A DNA stretch of 64,000 nt from NCBI RefSeq assembly GCF_900156375.1, contig NZ_FTNK01000014.1, forward strand, positions 1-64,000, given 5' to 3'. Numbering within the stretch: the first letter of the stretch is position 1; each line of letters opens with the position of its first letter. Of this stretch, positions 31,680 through 41,500 are shown one piece after another. The notes beneath the pieces are model-generated. The model did not search any database, was not told the DNA's origin, and saw nothing but the letters and a program-made list of their open reading frames with translations. The position numbers and the translations under genes are program-made. Source of the DNA: Paenibacillus macquariensis. GTDB lineage: Bacteria > Bacillota > Bacilli > Paenibacillales > Paenibacillaceae.

Positions 31680-33857
31680 TTGACGGAATTTAAAGCTAAC
31701 TCTATCATACCAAATTTATATAGGGATTGTGAAAAGGGAAATCTCTCACAGTTATCGAAAGGAAGGCCGAAATTGCAACAACCAACCACTAGATATCAAT
31801 CACATCCGGCCGGTGTGCCCTTATCCACACCATTACCACAGTCTGCATATGCTCCAACAACGACAAGCAAAGACCTTGTTCATTCATCTATCGATGATTC
31901 GTTCTACTTCCGTGCCCTCGAGAAAGAAGGCATTCATCTAAATGGTCCACAGATTGAAGCTGTGCGCCACGGTCAAGGCCCGTTACTCACTCTTGCAGGA
32001 GCTGGTTGCGGGAAGACTACTGTCTTAGCTGCACGGACTGGTTATTTAATTGCTGTACGGGGAGTTCCTGCTTCCCAAATCCTATTGGTGACTTTCACAA
32101 GTAAAGCAGCATCAGAGATCAAAGAACGAATTGCTCGTATTCCTAGTATTAAAGCTAGTGCAGTACGTGCTGTCCAAGCCCGAACATTCCATTCTTTCGG
32201 GCTTGCCTTGTTACGTCAGTCTGGACATCACGAGCAAATTCTCAGCGACTTTACAACTAGACATACGATAATGAAAATACTGTTACGTCGTCTAAAAGCA
32301 GGAGAAACGTATCAACCAGAGACGCTCCTCGCCGCATTATCTTCTTGGAAAATGAGTGGCGAGTGGCCAGTCGACCTCCCCTCTAACACAGAGGAGGAAA
32401 AGAAGATTAAGAATATTCTACTCGCATATGAAGAGTGGAAACAGGGTCGAAATCAATGGGACTTCGACGATATCTTGTTGCATACGTCTGCGTTATTAAA
32501 TGACCCTCAGCAGTTAACAAAGCTCCAATCGCGATTCACTTATATGATGGTCGATGAATTCCAAGATACGAATTCCGTCCAATACGACATGGTACAGAAA
32601 TTATCCGCGGGACACCGCAATCTGATGGTTGTAGGGGATGATGATCAGACCATTTACTCTTTTAATGGTGCACGTCAAGAATCTATTCTCGATTTCGATA
32701 AAGTATACCCTGATGCCACCATTATTGCCCTTCCGATCAACTATCGAAGTGATAGTCGTATTCTAGGTTTAGGTACATCACTTATTGCTCATAACGAATT
32801 TCGACGTCCTAAGCAACTCGTAGCTGCAGGATCTGTTGGATTACCACCTCACTATGCTTCTCCCGCTAATGTCGAGGAAGAGGCTGCTTTCGTGGCGGAT
32901 CATTTAGAGGAACAAGTACGGCTTGAGAAGGTCACGTACTCAGAAATCGCAATTCTTCACCGTACTGCTGGTAGTAGCCGCGCCATGTTGGAGCAGCTAT
33001 TGCTTCGGGGAATTCCTTTTGTCCAATATGGGAATAACACCGTATTCTATGATCAGACCTTAATAAAGACGCTCATGGACCACCTCAGACTATCTATGAA
33101 TCCGCGTTGTAAAGAGGCCTTTCAAAGTACGCTCGGGCCACTTTATATCCCACGTGAAGATGGTATGAGCTATCTCGATGAACAAGAGAAGAGACAACCG
33201 AAGAAGTATCCACTTATTCATCTAACGCGTTGGGATCGTCTTAAACCATTCCAGCAAGACGCCGTCAAAGAAAGAATTCGATTGATTAAGAAGCTTACGA
33301 CATTGAAACCTGTCTACGCGATTCAAGAAATGCGAAGACTCTTTTATGATAAATATTTGGAAGCCGGGGACCCCCTACTTCATACGCAATATAAAGAAAC
33401 CATGATTGATAGTCTGGATGAACTTGAGAGCGCCGCTGCACAGTTTGGTACAGTTGAGCAATTCATAGCTCATGCAGATGAATTAACACTACGTCATCAG
33501 CAAATGGAAGCCATGCGTGATGGAGATGCCGGTGATGCTGTACAACTATTAACGATTCATCGTGCCAAAGGAATGGAATTCCGACATGTATATTGGATTG
33601 GGGCAAGTGAAGGAATTCTCCCGCACAGCACCGCATTGAAGGATCAAGTTACTCAAGAAATGAAAGTAACCAATCCACATAAGCTTGAATCTAGCCTAGC
33701 TAAAGCAGCGCTTGAGGAAGAACGACGTCTAGCGTATGTAGCCGTAACTCGGGCGAAGGAACGTCTTTATATTACTTCACCCCTTCAGCACCATGGCAAA
33801 GCTGCAGAACCATCACGGTTCCTCAAAGAAGCATTTGGTATTCTGAATACCAAATAG
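31680..33857 (+). CDS. UvrD/PcrA-type DNA helicase
   Basis: The 725-residue protein has all superfamily 1A motifs: Q-motif NGPQIEAVRH, Walker A AGAGCGKTT (about residue 106), VTFTSKAASEIKERI, Walker B MMVDEFQDTN, VVGDDDQTIYSFNGAR, INYRSD, LLTIHRAKGMEF and RRLAYVAVTRAKERL. The N-terminal 70 residues are Ser/Pro/Thr-rich and non-conserved. It is closest to the YjcD group by length. The TTG start at 31680 has no clear ribosome site, so a later start is possible. Confidence 0.85.
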   Translation: MTEFKANSIIPNLYRDCEKGNLSQLSKGRPKLQQPTTRYQSHPAGVPLSTPLPQSAYAPTTTSKDLVHSSIDDSFYFRALEKEGIHLNGPQIEAVRHGQGPLLTLAGAGCGKTTVLAARTGYLIAVRGVPASQILLVTFTSKAASEIKERIARIPSIKASAVRAVQARTFHSFGLALLRQSGHHEQILSDFTTRHTIMKILLRRLKAGETYQPETLLAALSSWKMSGEWPVDLPSNTEEEKKIKNILLAYEEWKQGRNQWDFDDILLHTSALLNDPQQLTKLQSRFTYMMVDEFQDTNSVQYDMVQKLSAGHRNLMVVGDDDQTIYSFNGARQESILDFDKVYPDATIIALPINYRSDSRILGLGTSLIAHNEFRRPKQLVAAGSVGLPPHYASPANVEEEAAFVADHLEEQVRLEKVTYSEIAILHRTAGSSRAMLEQLLLRGIPFVQYGNNTVFYDQTLIKTLMDHLRLSMNPRCKEAFQSTLGPLYIPREDGMSYLDEQEKRQPKKYPLIHLTRWDRLKPFQQDAVKERIRLIKKLTTLKPVYAIQEMRRLFYDKYLEAGDPLLHTQYKETMIDSLDELESAAAQFGTVEQFIAHADELTLRHQQMEAMRDGDAGDAVQLLTIHRAKGMEFRHVYWIGASEGILPHSTALKDQVTQEMKVTNPHKLESSLAKAALEEERRLAYVAVTRAKERLYITSPLQHHGKAAEPSRFLKEAFGILNTK

Positions 33858-33873
33858 GCAACTTAGTAGAACT

Positions 33874-33922
33874 AAAAAAAGAGGATAAACTCCCCCATTA
33901 TGGGCAGTTTATCCTCTTTTTT
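33874..33922. terminator. Strong bidirectional terminator
   Basis: AAAAAAGAGGATAAACT and AGTTTATCCTCTTTTTT flank a short loop containing CCC/GGG. It ends the helicase gene. Confidence 0.9.
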
Positions 33923-34063
33923 AGTGCTTCATTATCATAACCTCTAATAACTCCAATTTAACATCATTTCTAATCAGAGCTTTCGTGGATATTTTTGCTA
34001 ATCGCCCTCTTGTTCAGGTAAAATAGAATCATCACCATATTACGAAGTATAGGAGATCACCCA

Positions 34064-34786
34064 TTGAAAGAACATAAAGGTAGTCAACTTATGATAAACC
34101 CAATTCATCCACAGGATATAGGAACAAGGGAATTAGCCGACGAACTTTTACTCCAACTCAATGAGTGGAATAATGTTCCACTGTTATATCAACTTGCGCT
34201 AGAAGAGTTACAGAATAAGATTAAAGTCATCAAGACAGAACTGAAACAACTCAATGGTTACAGTCCTATTGAACATACTAAAGTAAGAATCAAAGAACCT
34301 AAGAGTATCTTGGACAAAATGAAACGTAAGGGCTGTGACCTTACCGTTGATAATATGCTGAACCTCATCCATGACATTGCCGGCATGCGCATTGTATGTG
34401 CCTTCGTCAAAGATATTTATCTCTTATTGGAGCACTTCAAACAGCGTAGCGACATTCAGGTACTAGAGGTAAAGGATTATATCAAAGATCCCAAGCCAAA
34501 CGGCTATCAAAGTCTTCACATCATCCTAGCTGTCCCTCTCATCCTATTAGAAGGAACAAGGTGGATGAAGGTCGAGATTCAGATGCGCACCTTAGCCATG
34601 GATTTCTGGGCGAGTATGGAGCATATATTATTCTATAAGTATGAAAAGCAGGTACCTGCTCATGTACACATCGAGTTGAAAGAGGCTTCTGAAGCCGCTT
34701 ATGCCCTTGATCAGAAGATGCTTAGAATTCAGAAAGAGATTCTATCTGATACAGCAAATTCAGAGTCAACGCTATTATCCCAATAA
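34064..34786 (+). CDS. Small alarmone synthetase
   Basis: The 240-residue protein is a single (p)ppGpp synthetase domain: IKEPKSILDKMKRKG, DIAGMRIVCAF (about residues 107-117), DYIKDPKPNGYQSLH (about 139-153) and VEIQMRTLAMDFWASMEH. There is no hydrolase, TGS or ACT domain, so it is of the RelQ/RelP (YjbM/YwaC) kind and makes alarmone from GTP or GDP and ATP. The start is TTG at 34064 with AGGAG upstream. Confidence 0.88.
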   Translation: MKEHKGSQLMINPIHPQDIGTRELADELLLQLNEWNNVPLLYQLALEELQNKIKVIKTELKQLNGYSPIEHTKVRIKEPKSILDKMKRKGCDLTVDNMLNLIHDIAGMRIVCAFVKDIYLLLEHFKQRSDIQVLEVKDYIKDPKPNGYQSLHIILAVPLILLEGTRWMKVEIQMRTLAMDFWASMEHILFYKYEKQVPAHVHIELKEASEAAYALDQKMLRIQKEILSDTANSESTLLSQ

Positions 34787-34815
34787 ACAGACCCTTGGAT
34801 ATTAACTATTCATAT

Positions 34816-34861
34816 AAAAAGAAGGCTGCATCCTAAGATTAGGAATGCAGCCTTCTTTTTA
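34816..34861. terminator. Bidirectional terminator
   Basis: AAAAAGAAGGCTGCAT pairs with ATGCAGCCTTCTTTTT. It serves the alarmone synthetase gene and the convergent carboxypeptidase gene. Confidence 0.9.
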
Positions 34862-34889
34862 ACGTATATACAATAGCTATCTCACGTGC

Positions 34890-35729
34890 TTATAGCTTAA
34901 TAAATGCATTATCGAAATATTCTTCCACCGTTAATTTACTATTGGCAAGGTCTGGTGCTACGTCAGTTCCTACGTATCGAATATGCCACGGTTCATATAT
35001 ATACCCGGTCTTATCCTCAGCACCTTCAGGATAACGAATAACGAATCCATACTCTGGTGCATGTTCCGCTAACCACTTACCCTCCGTTGTTTCTCCAAAG
35101 GATTGCTCTAGTGTATTATCAACACTCGGACTGGATACATCTATCGATAGACCCGTTTGATGTTCGCTATTTCCTGGTACGGAACTAACACGAGAAGCTT
35201 CCTTCTCTCCCTTAGTACGAACATTATTCGCGAAAATCACCTTTTGTCGAGCATAAGAACGGTATCCAGATACAGCACGTAACTCGATGTCTTCTGACTC
35301 TGCTCTAGCAAATAACTTCTCTAAAGCCTCAGCAGCTTCTTTACGCATAAAGCGTTTCTCATTCGCTCCATCGAAAGAAAACTTAACATTGGGTTCTACA
35401 AGATCTTTAGGCTCGTAGCCATCAGGAAGACTACGCTGTTTGTTCACAATAACCGTTACTGCTTCAGGATTCGTTACGACAGATCGTCCGTCTTGCTCTT
35501 GAATGGTTGCTTGGAGTGAATTCTCACTTCGCATCGCCATAACGGGATCGGTAGCTTGTCCCTCAACAACTTCCAACTGATCCCCTTGACCGGCTGGACC
35601 CTGTAATGCTTGTCCTTCTTGTTGAGCAGACCCTGTATCGGAGTCACAACCAACAAGCATTCCCGACACTATAAGCACTGGGCCAAGAACGCGCAGCCAA
35701 TGTCTCTTCTCCCATGTCTGTGATTTCAT
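34890..35729 (-). CDS. VanY-type D,D-carboxypeptidase lipoprotein
   Basis: A lipoprotein signal (VLIVSGMLVGC) and a linker precede a peptidase M15B domain with SGYRSYARQKVIF, the zinc-site motif SEHQTGLSIDV and EPWHIRYVG near the C-terminus, which provide the His/Asp/His ligands and catalytic Glu. It trims D-Ala from peptidoglycan stem peptides outside the membrane. Confidence 0.9.
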   Translation of the reverse strand: MKSQTWEKRHWLRVLGPVLIVSGMLVGCDSDTGSAQQEGQALQGPAGQGDQLEVVEGQATDPVMAMRSENSLQATIQEQDGRSVVTNPEAVTVIVNKQRSLPDGYEPKDLVEPNVKFSFDGANEKRFMRKEAAEALEKLFARAESEDIELRAVSGYRSYARQKVIFANNVRTKGEKEASRVSSVPGNSEHQTGLSIDVSSPSVDNTLEQSFGETTEGKWLAEHAPEYGFVIRYPEGAEDKTGYIYEPWHIRYVGTDVAPDLANSKLTVEEYFDNAFIKL

Positions 35730-35801
35730 TGATGATTCTCCTTTATGTGAGTTCTTATATACTTATATCATACATCACAGGAACTGAAATCGCACCGACC
35801 A

Positions 35802-36530
35802 TTACTCCCCAATAAATTGACGGCGACGTTTCTCAGATATATCTGATGTCTTTTTCATAATCATTTTCAGTGCCTTTTGAACGCCTAGCGATCCTTTTAA
35901 CAGCGGAGTCCAATCATCGAGTTGATTCTCTCCATCTTCAGGTGGCGTAAGCTTGAGCGTGACTTCCCGAAAGAGTGGACCTGGCTCGTGAAGACGCCCT
36001 TGCTCTGCAGCCTCCGCTAGCCATTCGCCTGGGGAGGGACCGCTTTTCCCCTTTTCCTCTATCAAAGATGCCTCCACTCCGGCAAATTCCTTTGCTTTTG
36101 GAATGATCGCAGCCGACCATACACCAAATACCCCAGACAATAACTCTTTGCGAGGCAACCCCATAAGCGTTAATCTCATTACTGGATCAGCAGACAACTG
36201 TTGCTCTGCATATTTACGCACCGTTATCATCTCTTCACAGTTAGGATTCCCACAATGACATGTCGCTTCGTTCATCATCATGATATCCGTAGATGAAGGC
36301 AACAAATCAACAAGCCACATCGGAGTCTCCCCCTTCAAAAGAAGGTACAGATCATGAGCAGCATTCTGTAATTCTATAAGAATCTCTTGTTGAATGAGTG
36401 GTGAACATACCTCTACAGGTATGTTCACTTCATGTTTCTTCATTCCCGATAATTCATCTAGGGATCTGTTAACCGTCCCTATCAACAATCCTGGACGGAC
36501 ATCCAGTATGACCTCTGCCATCTCTGTCAA
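35802..36530 (-). CDS. Partner protein of the SNF2 helicase
   Basis: The 242-residue soluble protein has one Cys cluster, CHCGNPNC at residues 91-98. I do not recognise a family. The start is TTG at 36530 with AGGAGG seven bases upstream. The SNF2 gene ends only 56 bases upstream, so both lie in one operon, as for several Firmicute SNF2 genes with small partners. A Cys-rich partner suggests DNA or protein binding. Confidence 0.55.
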   Translation of the reverse strand: MTEMAEVILDVRPGLLIGTVNRSLDELSGMKKHEVNIPVEVCSPLIQQEILIELQNAAHDLYLLLKGETPMWLVDLLPSSTDIMMMNEATCHCGNPNCEEMITVRKYAEQQLSADPVMRLTLMGLPRKELLSGVFGVWSAAIIPKAKEFAGVEASLIEEKGKSGPSPGEWLAEAAEQGRLHEPGPLFREVTLKLTPPEDGENQLDDWTPLLKGSLGVQKALKMIMKKTSDISEKRRRQFIGE

Positions 36531-36586
36531 ATGTATCCCTCCTAAGCTTCATCACATGTTAGAGCAACTCTTACACGTCATTAGAG

Positions 36587-39500
36587 TTACATCCAGTCCT
36601 CGCCTTGCAGTGCGATAAGATCCTTCAGATCCGCATCCGACATCTCCGTTAACCATGTCTCACCCGAACCTACCACTTGCTCAGACAGTGCCTTTTTATT
36701 CTCAATAAGTTCATCAATCCGCTCTTCCAAAGTACCTTGACAGATAAGCTTGTGCACTTGCACATTCTTATGTTGTCCAATACGGAATACACGGTCCGTC
36801 GCTTGATTCTCAACAGCAGGATTCCACCAGCGATCATAATGTAGTACATGATTGGCACGGGTCAGGTTTAATCCTACCCCACCTGCCTTTAACGAAAGTA
36901 CAAAGAATGCAGACCCCTCTTGCTCTTGGAAAGTGTTTACCATCTCATCTCGTTCCTGTTTCGGTACTCCTCCATGCAGGAATGATGGAACTTTACCGTA
37001 CCTTGCAGCAAGTCGTGAAACAAGTAGTTGTCCCATCGCCACGTATTGAGTGAAAATAAGGGCCGATTCGCCAATCTCCTCAATACTATCAAGCAGCTCG
37101 AGCAATCGCTCCATTTTACCAGAGGCCTCTTGTTTAGAGCCCCGACTATCTTCTTTACCGAGTAATTGCGGATGATCACAGATCTGCTTCAGCTTCGTAA
37201 GTGAAGATAAGACTAAGCCCTTTCTGGCAATCCCAGTCTCTTGCTCAATCTGCACCAACATTTGATCAACAACAGCCTGATACATCGCACCTTGTACATC
37301 TGTTAACGTACAGTAAGATTTAAGTTCAATCTTCTCAGGTAAATCCTTCGCGATATCCGGATCACTCTTCAACCTTCGCAACATGAAGGGTGCCACTAAT
37401 CGATGAAGTTCCTGTAAGCGCCCCTGTTCATCATCTCCCGTATACCGATGTCTAAATGAGGATGAGGTTCCTAGATAGCCTGGATTAAGAAATTGAAAAA
37501 TGGACCATAGTTCGCCCAATCGATTCTCTACAGGCGTACCCGTCATCGCGATACGATGAGGAGAAGACAATTTCATCACACTTTGAGCCTGCTTCGTCCG
37601 ATAGTTCTTAATGTATTGCGCTTCATCCAATACAATGGTTGCCCATGATACCTGCGCCAGATCTACGCCATCTCTACCACATAAATGATACGTCGTAAGA
37701 ATAACATCATATTCTGTGGCCTTGTTAATGAATGCTTCACCATGTAAGCGTCGATTCCCATGATGGATATATATTGATAAATCCGGAGCGAAACGTTGAA
37801 GTTCTCGCTGCCAATTCCCAAGTAATGATGTAGGACACACAATGAGTATAGGATGGGTATGCTCAACCATGCGCTCAAGTAGACACGTGATAACCTGAAC
37901 TGTCTTACCTAGTCCCATATCATCTGCTAGACACACACCGAAACCTAGATCCCTCATGGCAGAGAGCCACTGATAACCCCGTTCTTGATATGGTCGTAAC
38001 ACGCCATGTAGAGATTCAGGAATCGGGCGAATAGGCACCTTCCGAGAACTACTACCTTCGAGAAGGGAAGATAACATACCTACCGTTTCCATTCCCATAA
38101 CGGTTAGGCCCTTCCACATCCGCTCATCGCTATCTTCAGCAGTTAAGTGCATCCAGTCGGATATTTCCATCTGGCCTTTCTCATGCTTCTTAATATATCG
38201 CATAACCTGACGAATCTCTTTCAGATCGACTTCAATCCATTCGCCGCGGAACTCTGCATATGGAACATCAGACTCTGCCAATTTAGTCATTTCTTCAAGT
38301 GTAAGTGTTATGCCACCGAGCGCGGCTTCCACTTCAAATGAGACTAAGTGATCCATACCCAATGCGACCGGTATCCCCACTCTGCTGTCTGTTTCAGCTG
38401 GCTGTACCATTTTTAAAGACAACCCAACGCGTCGTTTTTCCTTACTCCAGCGTGAAGGCAACTGAACAGTAACTCCTGCTGAAGTGAGTAGCGGAACAGA
38501 TTCACGAACAAAGGCAAAGAGTTGTTCTGGCGTAAGCTCCATTCCAATCGGTGCAGGACCCGTCAGAGCATTACTAATCTCAAATGATACTGAAGCTGCT
38601 TCCCCAAGAGCCATTAGAAGTTGTTCTTGAACCGCTTCATAATGTCTCCCACGCACCTCCAAGTTCGTTTCCTTTCTACCCCATATATAGTTTGAAGGTA
38701 GCCAAGTTCCGTAATCGTCTTGAATTTCTGCCCAAAAGGAAACATACCATCGCTGTTCTTCCTCTAGAAGTCTTGGCTCCATGCGTAGTCCTAAATTCAG
38801 GCGGCCAATCTGCCGAGCTTGCTCCTCCTCGCTTCCGATCACAGGAATGGAGGTACCACCAATAAGGGACGCAGTTTTCGTCAGTTCTTCAATTTCATCA
38901 GGAGATCCTTGTACGGAAATATCGCGACTTACCGTCAAGAGCCCATCCCACCACAATTCTGAAAGTGGAGAATAACCTCTTCGATAATTAGCCATATATT
39001 TAGATAGCTTAGCTTCTAATCCTTGTATCACATCTTTAATTTCCGTATGAATTACGGCACTTAGGAAGGAATGCAACACAGCAGCACCCGCTTCTTCTTT
39101 GGTTTCGAAGCCCCCGAATGCGGGCACACCAAATGCAAGTGGTGGCATCGAAGCAGCAAGCTGTAAGAAGATCTCTGCTTCGTGTTTATCCCTTAATTTA
39201 GGTTTCCAACGAGATGTCACGACCTGTTCGCCCGTCCGTCTACGTGTACCCGTTGTGACTAGGGGCGCCGTTCCAGGAGATATCCGACCATGAAGCATCA
39301 GCTCCAATGCGAACCTTGCCACCTTCACCCAGTAGCTCATTTCAGGGCCAGGTTGTATCCCTCTCGCTAAACAAGTCTCGTCGTCCCATGCAAGGAGCAT
39401 AAAGAATGCATCCTGTGGCGAAAGAGCAAGCCCCTCTAATGTCCGGCCCATGAGTTGGCGTCTTTCTCCCCTTCTGTTGCTTGCCTTAGGGTTCGCACTA

Positions 39501-39679
39501 GAAGAAGGGTACCTTAATTCTGCCAACCTAAGAACAGCATTCGCAAATGGACGTACTCCACCCTTCCATTCAAACTGTTTAACTACACGGCTCCAAGCAT
39601 CTACCTTTGGTTCAGACACTTCACCGGAAAAACAAAAAAACACTTCGCCTAACCATACGCCATATAGCGGTTGATTCAT
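36587..39679 (-). CDS. SNF2/Rad54-family helicase
   Basis: The start is placed at ATG 39679 with AGGAG seven bases upstream. About 1030 residues: a long N-terminal region of 550 residues (SNF2_assoc-like), then the DEXQc domain with ADDMGLGKTVQVITCL (Walker A), TTYHLCGRD, LDEAQYIKN (Walker B) and MTGTPVENRLGELW, and the helicase C domain with QYVAMGQLL, LKAGGVGLNLTRANHVLHYD and QATDRVFRIGQ. It is a DNA translocase or remodeller; target unknown. Confidence 0.9.
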   Translation of the reverse strand: MNQPLYGVWLGEVFFCFSGEVSEPKVDAWSRVVKQFEWKGGVRPFANAVLRLAELRYPSSSANPKASNRRGERRQLMGRTLEGLALSPQDAFFMLLAWDDETCLARGIQPGPEMSYWVKVARFALELMLHGRISPGTAPLVTTGTRRRTGEQVVTSRWKPKLRDKHEAEIFLQLAASMPPLAFGVPAFGGFETKEEAGAAVLHSFLSAVIHTEIKDVIQGLEAKLSKYMANYRRGYSPLSELWWDGLLTVSRDISVQGSPDEIEELTKTASLIGGTSIPVIGSEEEQARQIGRLNLGLRMEPRLLEEEQRWYVSFWAEIQDDYGTWLPSNYIWGRKETNLEVRGRHYEAVQEQLLMALGEAASVSFEISNALTGPAPIGMELTPEQLFAFVRESVPLLTSAGVTVQLPSRWSKEKRRVGLSLKMVQPAETDSRVGIPVALGMDHLVSFEVEAALGGITLTLEEMTKLAESDVPYAEFRGEWIEVDLKEIRQVMRYIKKHEKGQMEISDWMHLTAEDSDERMWKGLTVMGMETVGMLSSLLEGSSSRKVPIRPIPESLHGVLRPYQERGYQWLSAMRDLGFGVCLADDMGLGKTVQVITCLLERMVEHTHPILIVCPTSLLGNWQRELQRFAPDLSIYIHHGNRRLHGEAFINKATEYDVILTTYHLCGRDGVDLAQVSWATIVLDEAQYIKNYRTKQAQSVMKLSSPHRIAMTGTPVENRLGELWSIFQFLNPGYLGTSSSFRHRYTGDDEQGRLQELHRLVAPFMLRRLKSDPDIAKDLPEKIELKSYCTLTDVQGAMYQAVVDQMLVQIEQETGIARKGLVLSSLTKLKQICDHPQLLGKEDSRGSKQEASGKMERLLELLDSIEEIGESALIFTQYVAMGQLLVSRLAARYGKVPSFLHGGVPKQERDEMVNTFQEQEGSAFFVLSLKAGGVGLNLTRANHVLHYDRWWNPAVENQATDRVFRIGQHKNVQVHKLICQGTLEERIDELIENKKALSEQVVGSGETWLTEMSDADLKDLIALQGEDWM

Positions 39680-39839
39680 CGTTGTCTCCTGTCGTTTCAC
39701 TGCTCACATATTTTAATTACATCTTATACGAAAAGGGAATACTTAAAAACCTCTTCACTTTCGGAACATAAACCAAATTATTCCCTTTTTCCTCAGATCT
39801 AATTACAATAATGCTACTTTTTATTACCTGACTAATAAT

Positions 39840-39951
39840 GTAAAAAAACCCACCCCAAGTTTACTCTCCAAAGGTGGGTTTGTGGACTTTAGACACAAAA
39901 CTGGGAACGACTTATTTTGATTTATCAATGTAATTTAACTCCAATTACCAC
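39840..39951 (-). ncRNA. Candidate small RNA or attenuated leader
   Basis: A promoter-like pair on the minus strand (TTGTTA 39981-39986, 18-base spacer, TATGAT 39957-39962) would start near 39950. A terminator with the stem AAACCCACC/GGTGGGTTT at 39845-39880 and TTTTTT follows about 70 bases later. The product of about 110 nt lies 160 bases upstream of the SNF2 gene on the same strand. It is either a free small RNA or a leader whose terminator controls the helicase operon. Confidence 0.45.
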
Positions 39952-40171
39952 TGTTTATCATACCATACAGATACAAACAATAACAACCAAACCACAATTA
40001 CCTCTTAAATACTTTTTTCAAATTACCCACACCTATCTTTCCAGCTCTTTCATCTTCATAAAAAAACAGGACAAGTTGAGTACTTTTATAGTAAAAATGG
40101 GTATAGCTTTAACGAAGATACTTAACTTCAATGAAAGCAAACCAATGTTATTTAATAAGGAGGTTATATAT

Positions 40172-40948
40172 ATGCTGAAAAGAAACCCTTATAAGTGGTG
40201 GAATCTTATTGCATTTCTAGCGATGATCGCCGTGAATGTACTCGCCAACACCACACTTATTGGAGGAAGAAGAACAAGCGATGTATCCGATATGTATCCT
40301 ACTTTGCTGACGCCTGCTGGGTACGCTTTTACCATCTGGTCTGCCATTTACATTCTCTTAAGCGGATTTATCTACTATCAACTCAGAAGGAATAATGAGA
40401 GCAGAGATTCCGTACAGTGCATTGGCATATGGTTCATTATCAGCTGCATTTTTAATATGGTATGGCTCTTTTTATGGCAGTATCTCTATATTGAACTATC
40501 CGTGATAGCCATGTTATTCCTGTTAATATCTTTGATGATCTTGTATACACGCACACGGCGTATTTCGTATCCTACACAAGGGGAATTTTGGTTCATCAAA
40601 CTGCCCTTCATCCTATATCTAGGATGGATCAGTGTCGCGACAATATTAAACATTTCAATATCTCTTACCAAAAATAACTGGGCTGGATTCGGACTAGATG
40701 ATACCACTTGGGCCATCATTATGCTCTGTGCTGGAGCACTAATTGCTATCTTAGCGAGCTACCCCTATCGCGATAGCGTATTCCCTTTGGTATTTGTATG
40801 GGCCTACATTGCCATCGCAGTGAAACAAACAAACGTTGAGTATGTCTTCAGTGTTGCATACATACTAGCTGGTGTCCTATTCCTTTATGCGATCTATCTG
40901 TTTTTTGTCCGGAAACGGACAAAAAACGGTATGAACTTTCGCCGCTGA
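40172..40948 (+). CDS. TspO/MBR-like tryptophan-rich membrane protein
   Basis: The start is placed at ATG 40172 (AAGGAGG upstream); the longer frame from 39917 lacks a ribosome site. The 258-residue protein has about seven helices and the region LLTPAGYAFTIWSAIYILLS (about residues 44-63), which matches TspO-type sensory proteins annotated in Bacilli. Ligand unknown; tetrapyrrole or stress roles are known for TspO, but this longer version is less certain. Confidence 0.7.
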   Translation: MLKRNPYKWWNLIAFLAMIAVNVLANTTLIGGRRTSDVSDMYPTLLTPAGYAFTIWSAIYILLSGFIYYQLRRNNESRDSVQCIGIWFIISCIFNMVWLFLWQYLYIELSVIAMLFLLISLMILYTRTRRISYPTQGEFWFIKLPFILYLGWISVATILNISISLTKNNWAGFGLDDTTWAIIMLCAGALIAILASYPYRDSVFPLVFVWAYIAIAVKQTNVEYVFSVAYILAGVLFLYAIYLFFVRKRTKNGMNFRR

Positions 40949-40981
40949 ATAAATTTATTTACATGAGCCATTTATCATACA

Positions 40982-41025
40982 AAAAAGCTGAATTACGCGA
41001 TTGATTCGCGCAATTCAGCTTTTTG
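40982..41025. terminator. Bidirectional terminator
   Basis: AAAAAGCTGAATT-CGCG and CGCG-AATTCAGCTTTTT pair almost perfectly. It lies between the convergent TspO-like and RidA genes. Confidence 0.9.
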
Positions 41026-41061
41026 TATAATTCGTAAAATTCACACTATGTCTTTAACGCA

Positions 41062-41442
41062 TTATTTCTTCAAAACGACCGCTTCGATCTCAACTAAAGC
41101 GTCTTTGGGTAGACGAGCTACCTCTACAGCACTACGTGCTGGGAACGGTTGTGAGAAGAATGAGCTATAGACTTCATTCATTGCAACGAAATCATTCATA
41201 TCTTTAAGGAAGACCGTTGTCTTCACGACTTGATCCATTCCTACGCCTGCAGCTTCTAGGATCGCTTGTAAGTTAGTTAGAGATTGACGTGTTTGCCCTT
41301 CAATACCTTCTCCAAATTGTCCAGTCTCTGGGTTAAGGCCCAATTGACCTGATGTGAAAATAAATCCCCCTGCTTCGATCGCTTGGCTATATGGTCCGAT
41401 AGCTCCTGGAGCAGATTCTGTTGAAATGACTTGTTTGCCCAT
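41062..41442 (-). CDS. ridA: RidA-family imine deaminase
   Basis: The 126-residue protein has the RidA signature: APGAIGPYSQAIEAGGFIFT (about residues 11-30), QTRQSLTNLQAILEAAG and FPARSAVEVARLPKDALVEI at the C-terminus with the Arg that binds substrate carboxylate. It deaminates reactive enamines/imines. AAAGGGG precedes the ATG. Confidence 0.93.
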   Translation of the reverse strand: MGKQVISTESAPGAIGPYSQAIEAGGFIFTSGQLGLNPETGQFGEGIEGQTRQSLTNLQAILEAAGVGMDQVVKTTVFLKDMNDFVAMNEVYSSFFSQPFPARSAVEVARLPKDALVEIEAVVLKK

Positions 41443-41500
41443 TGTTTATGTCCCCTTTTCATTCAATTCATATTCGTATTAAAACATCACTTTAACAGCA

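Noticed and set aside
39917..40171. N-terminal extension of the TspO-like protein
   Set aside because: The translation is unlike a protein N-terminus and a strong AAGGAGG lies before ATG 40172.
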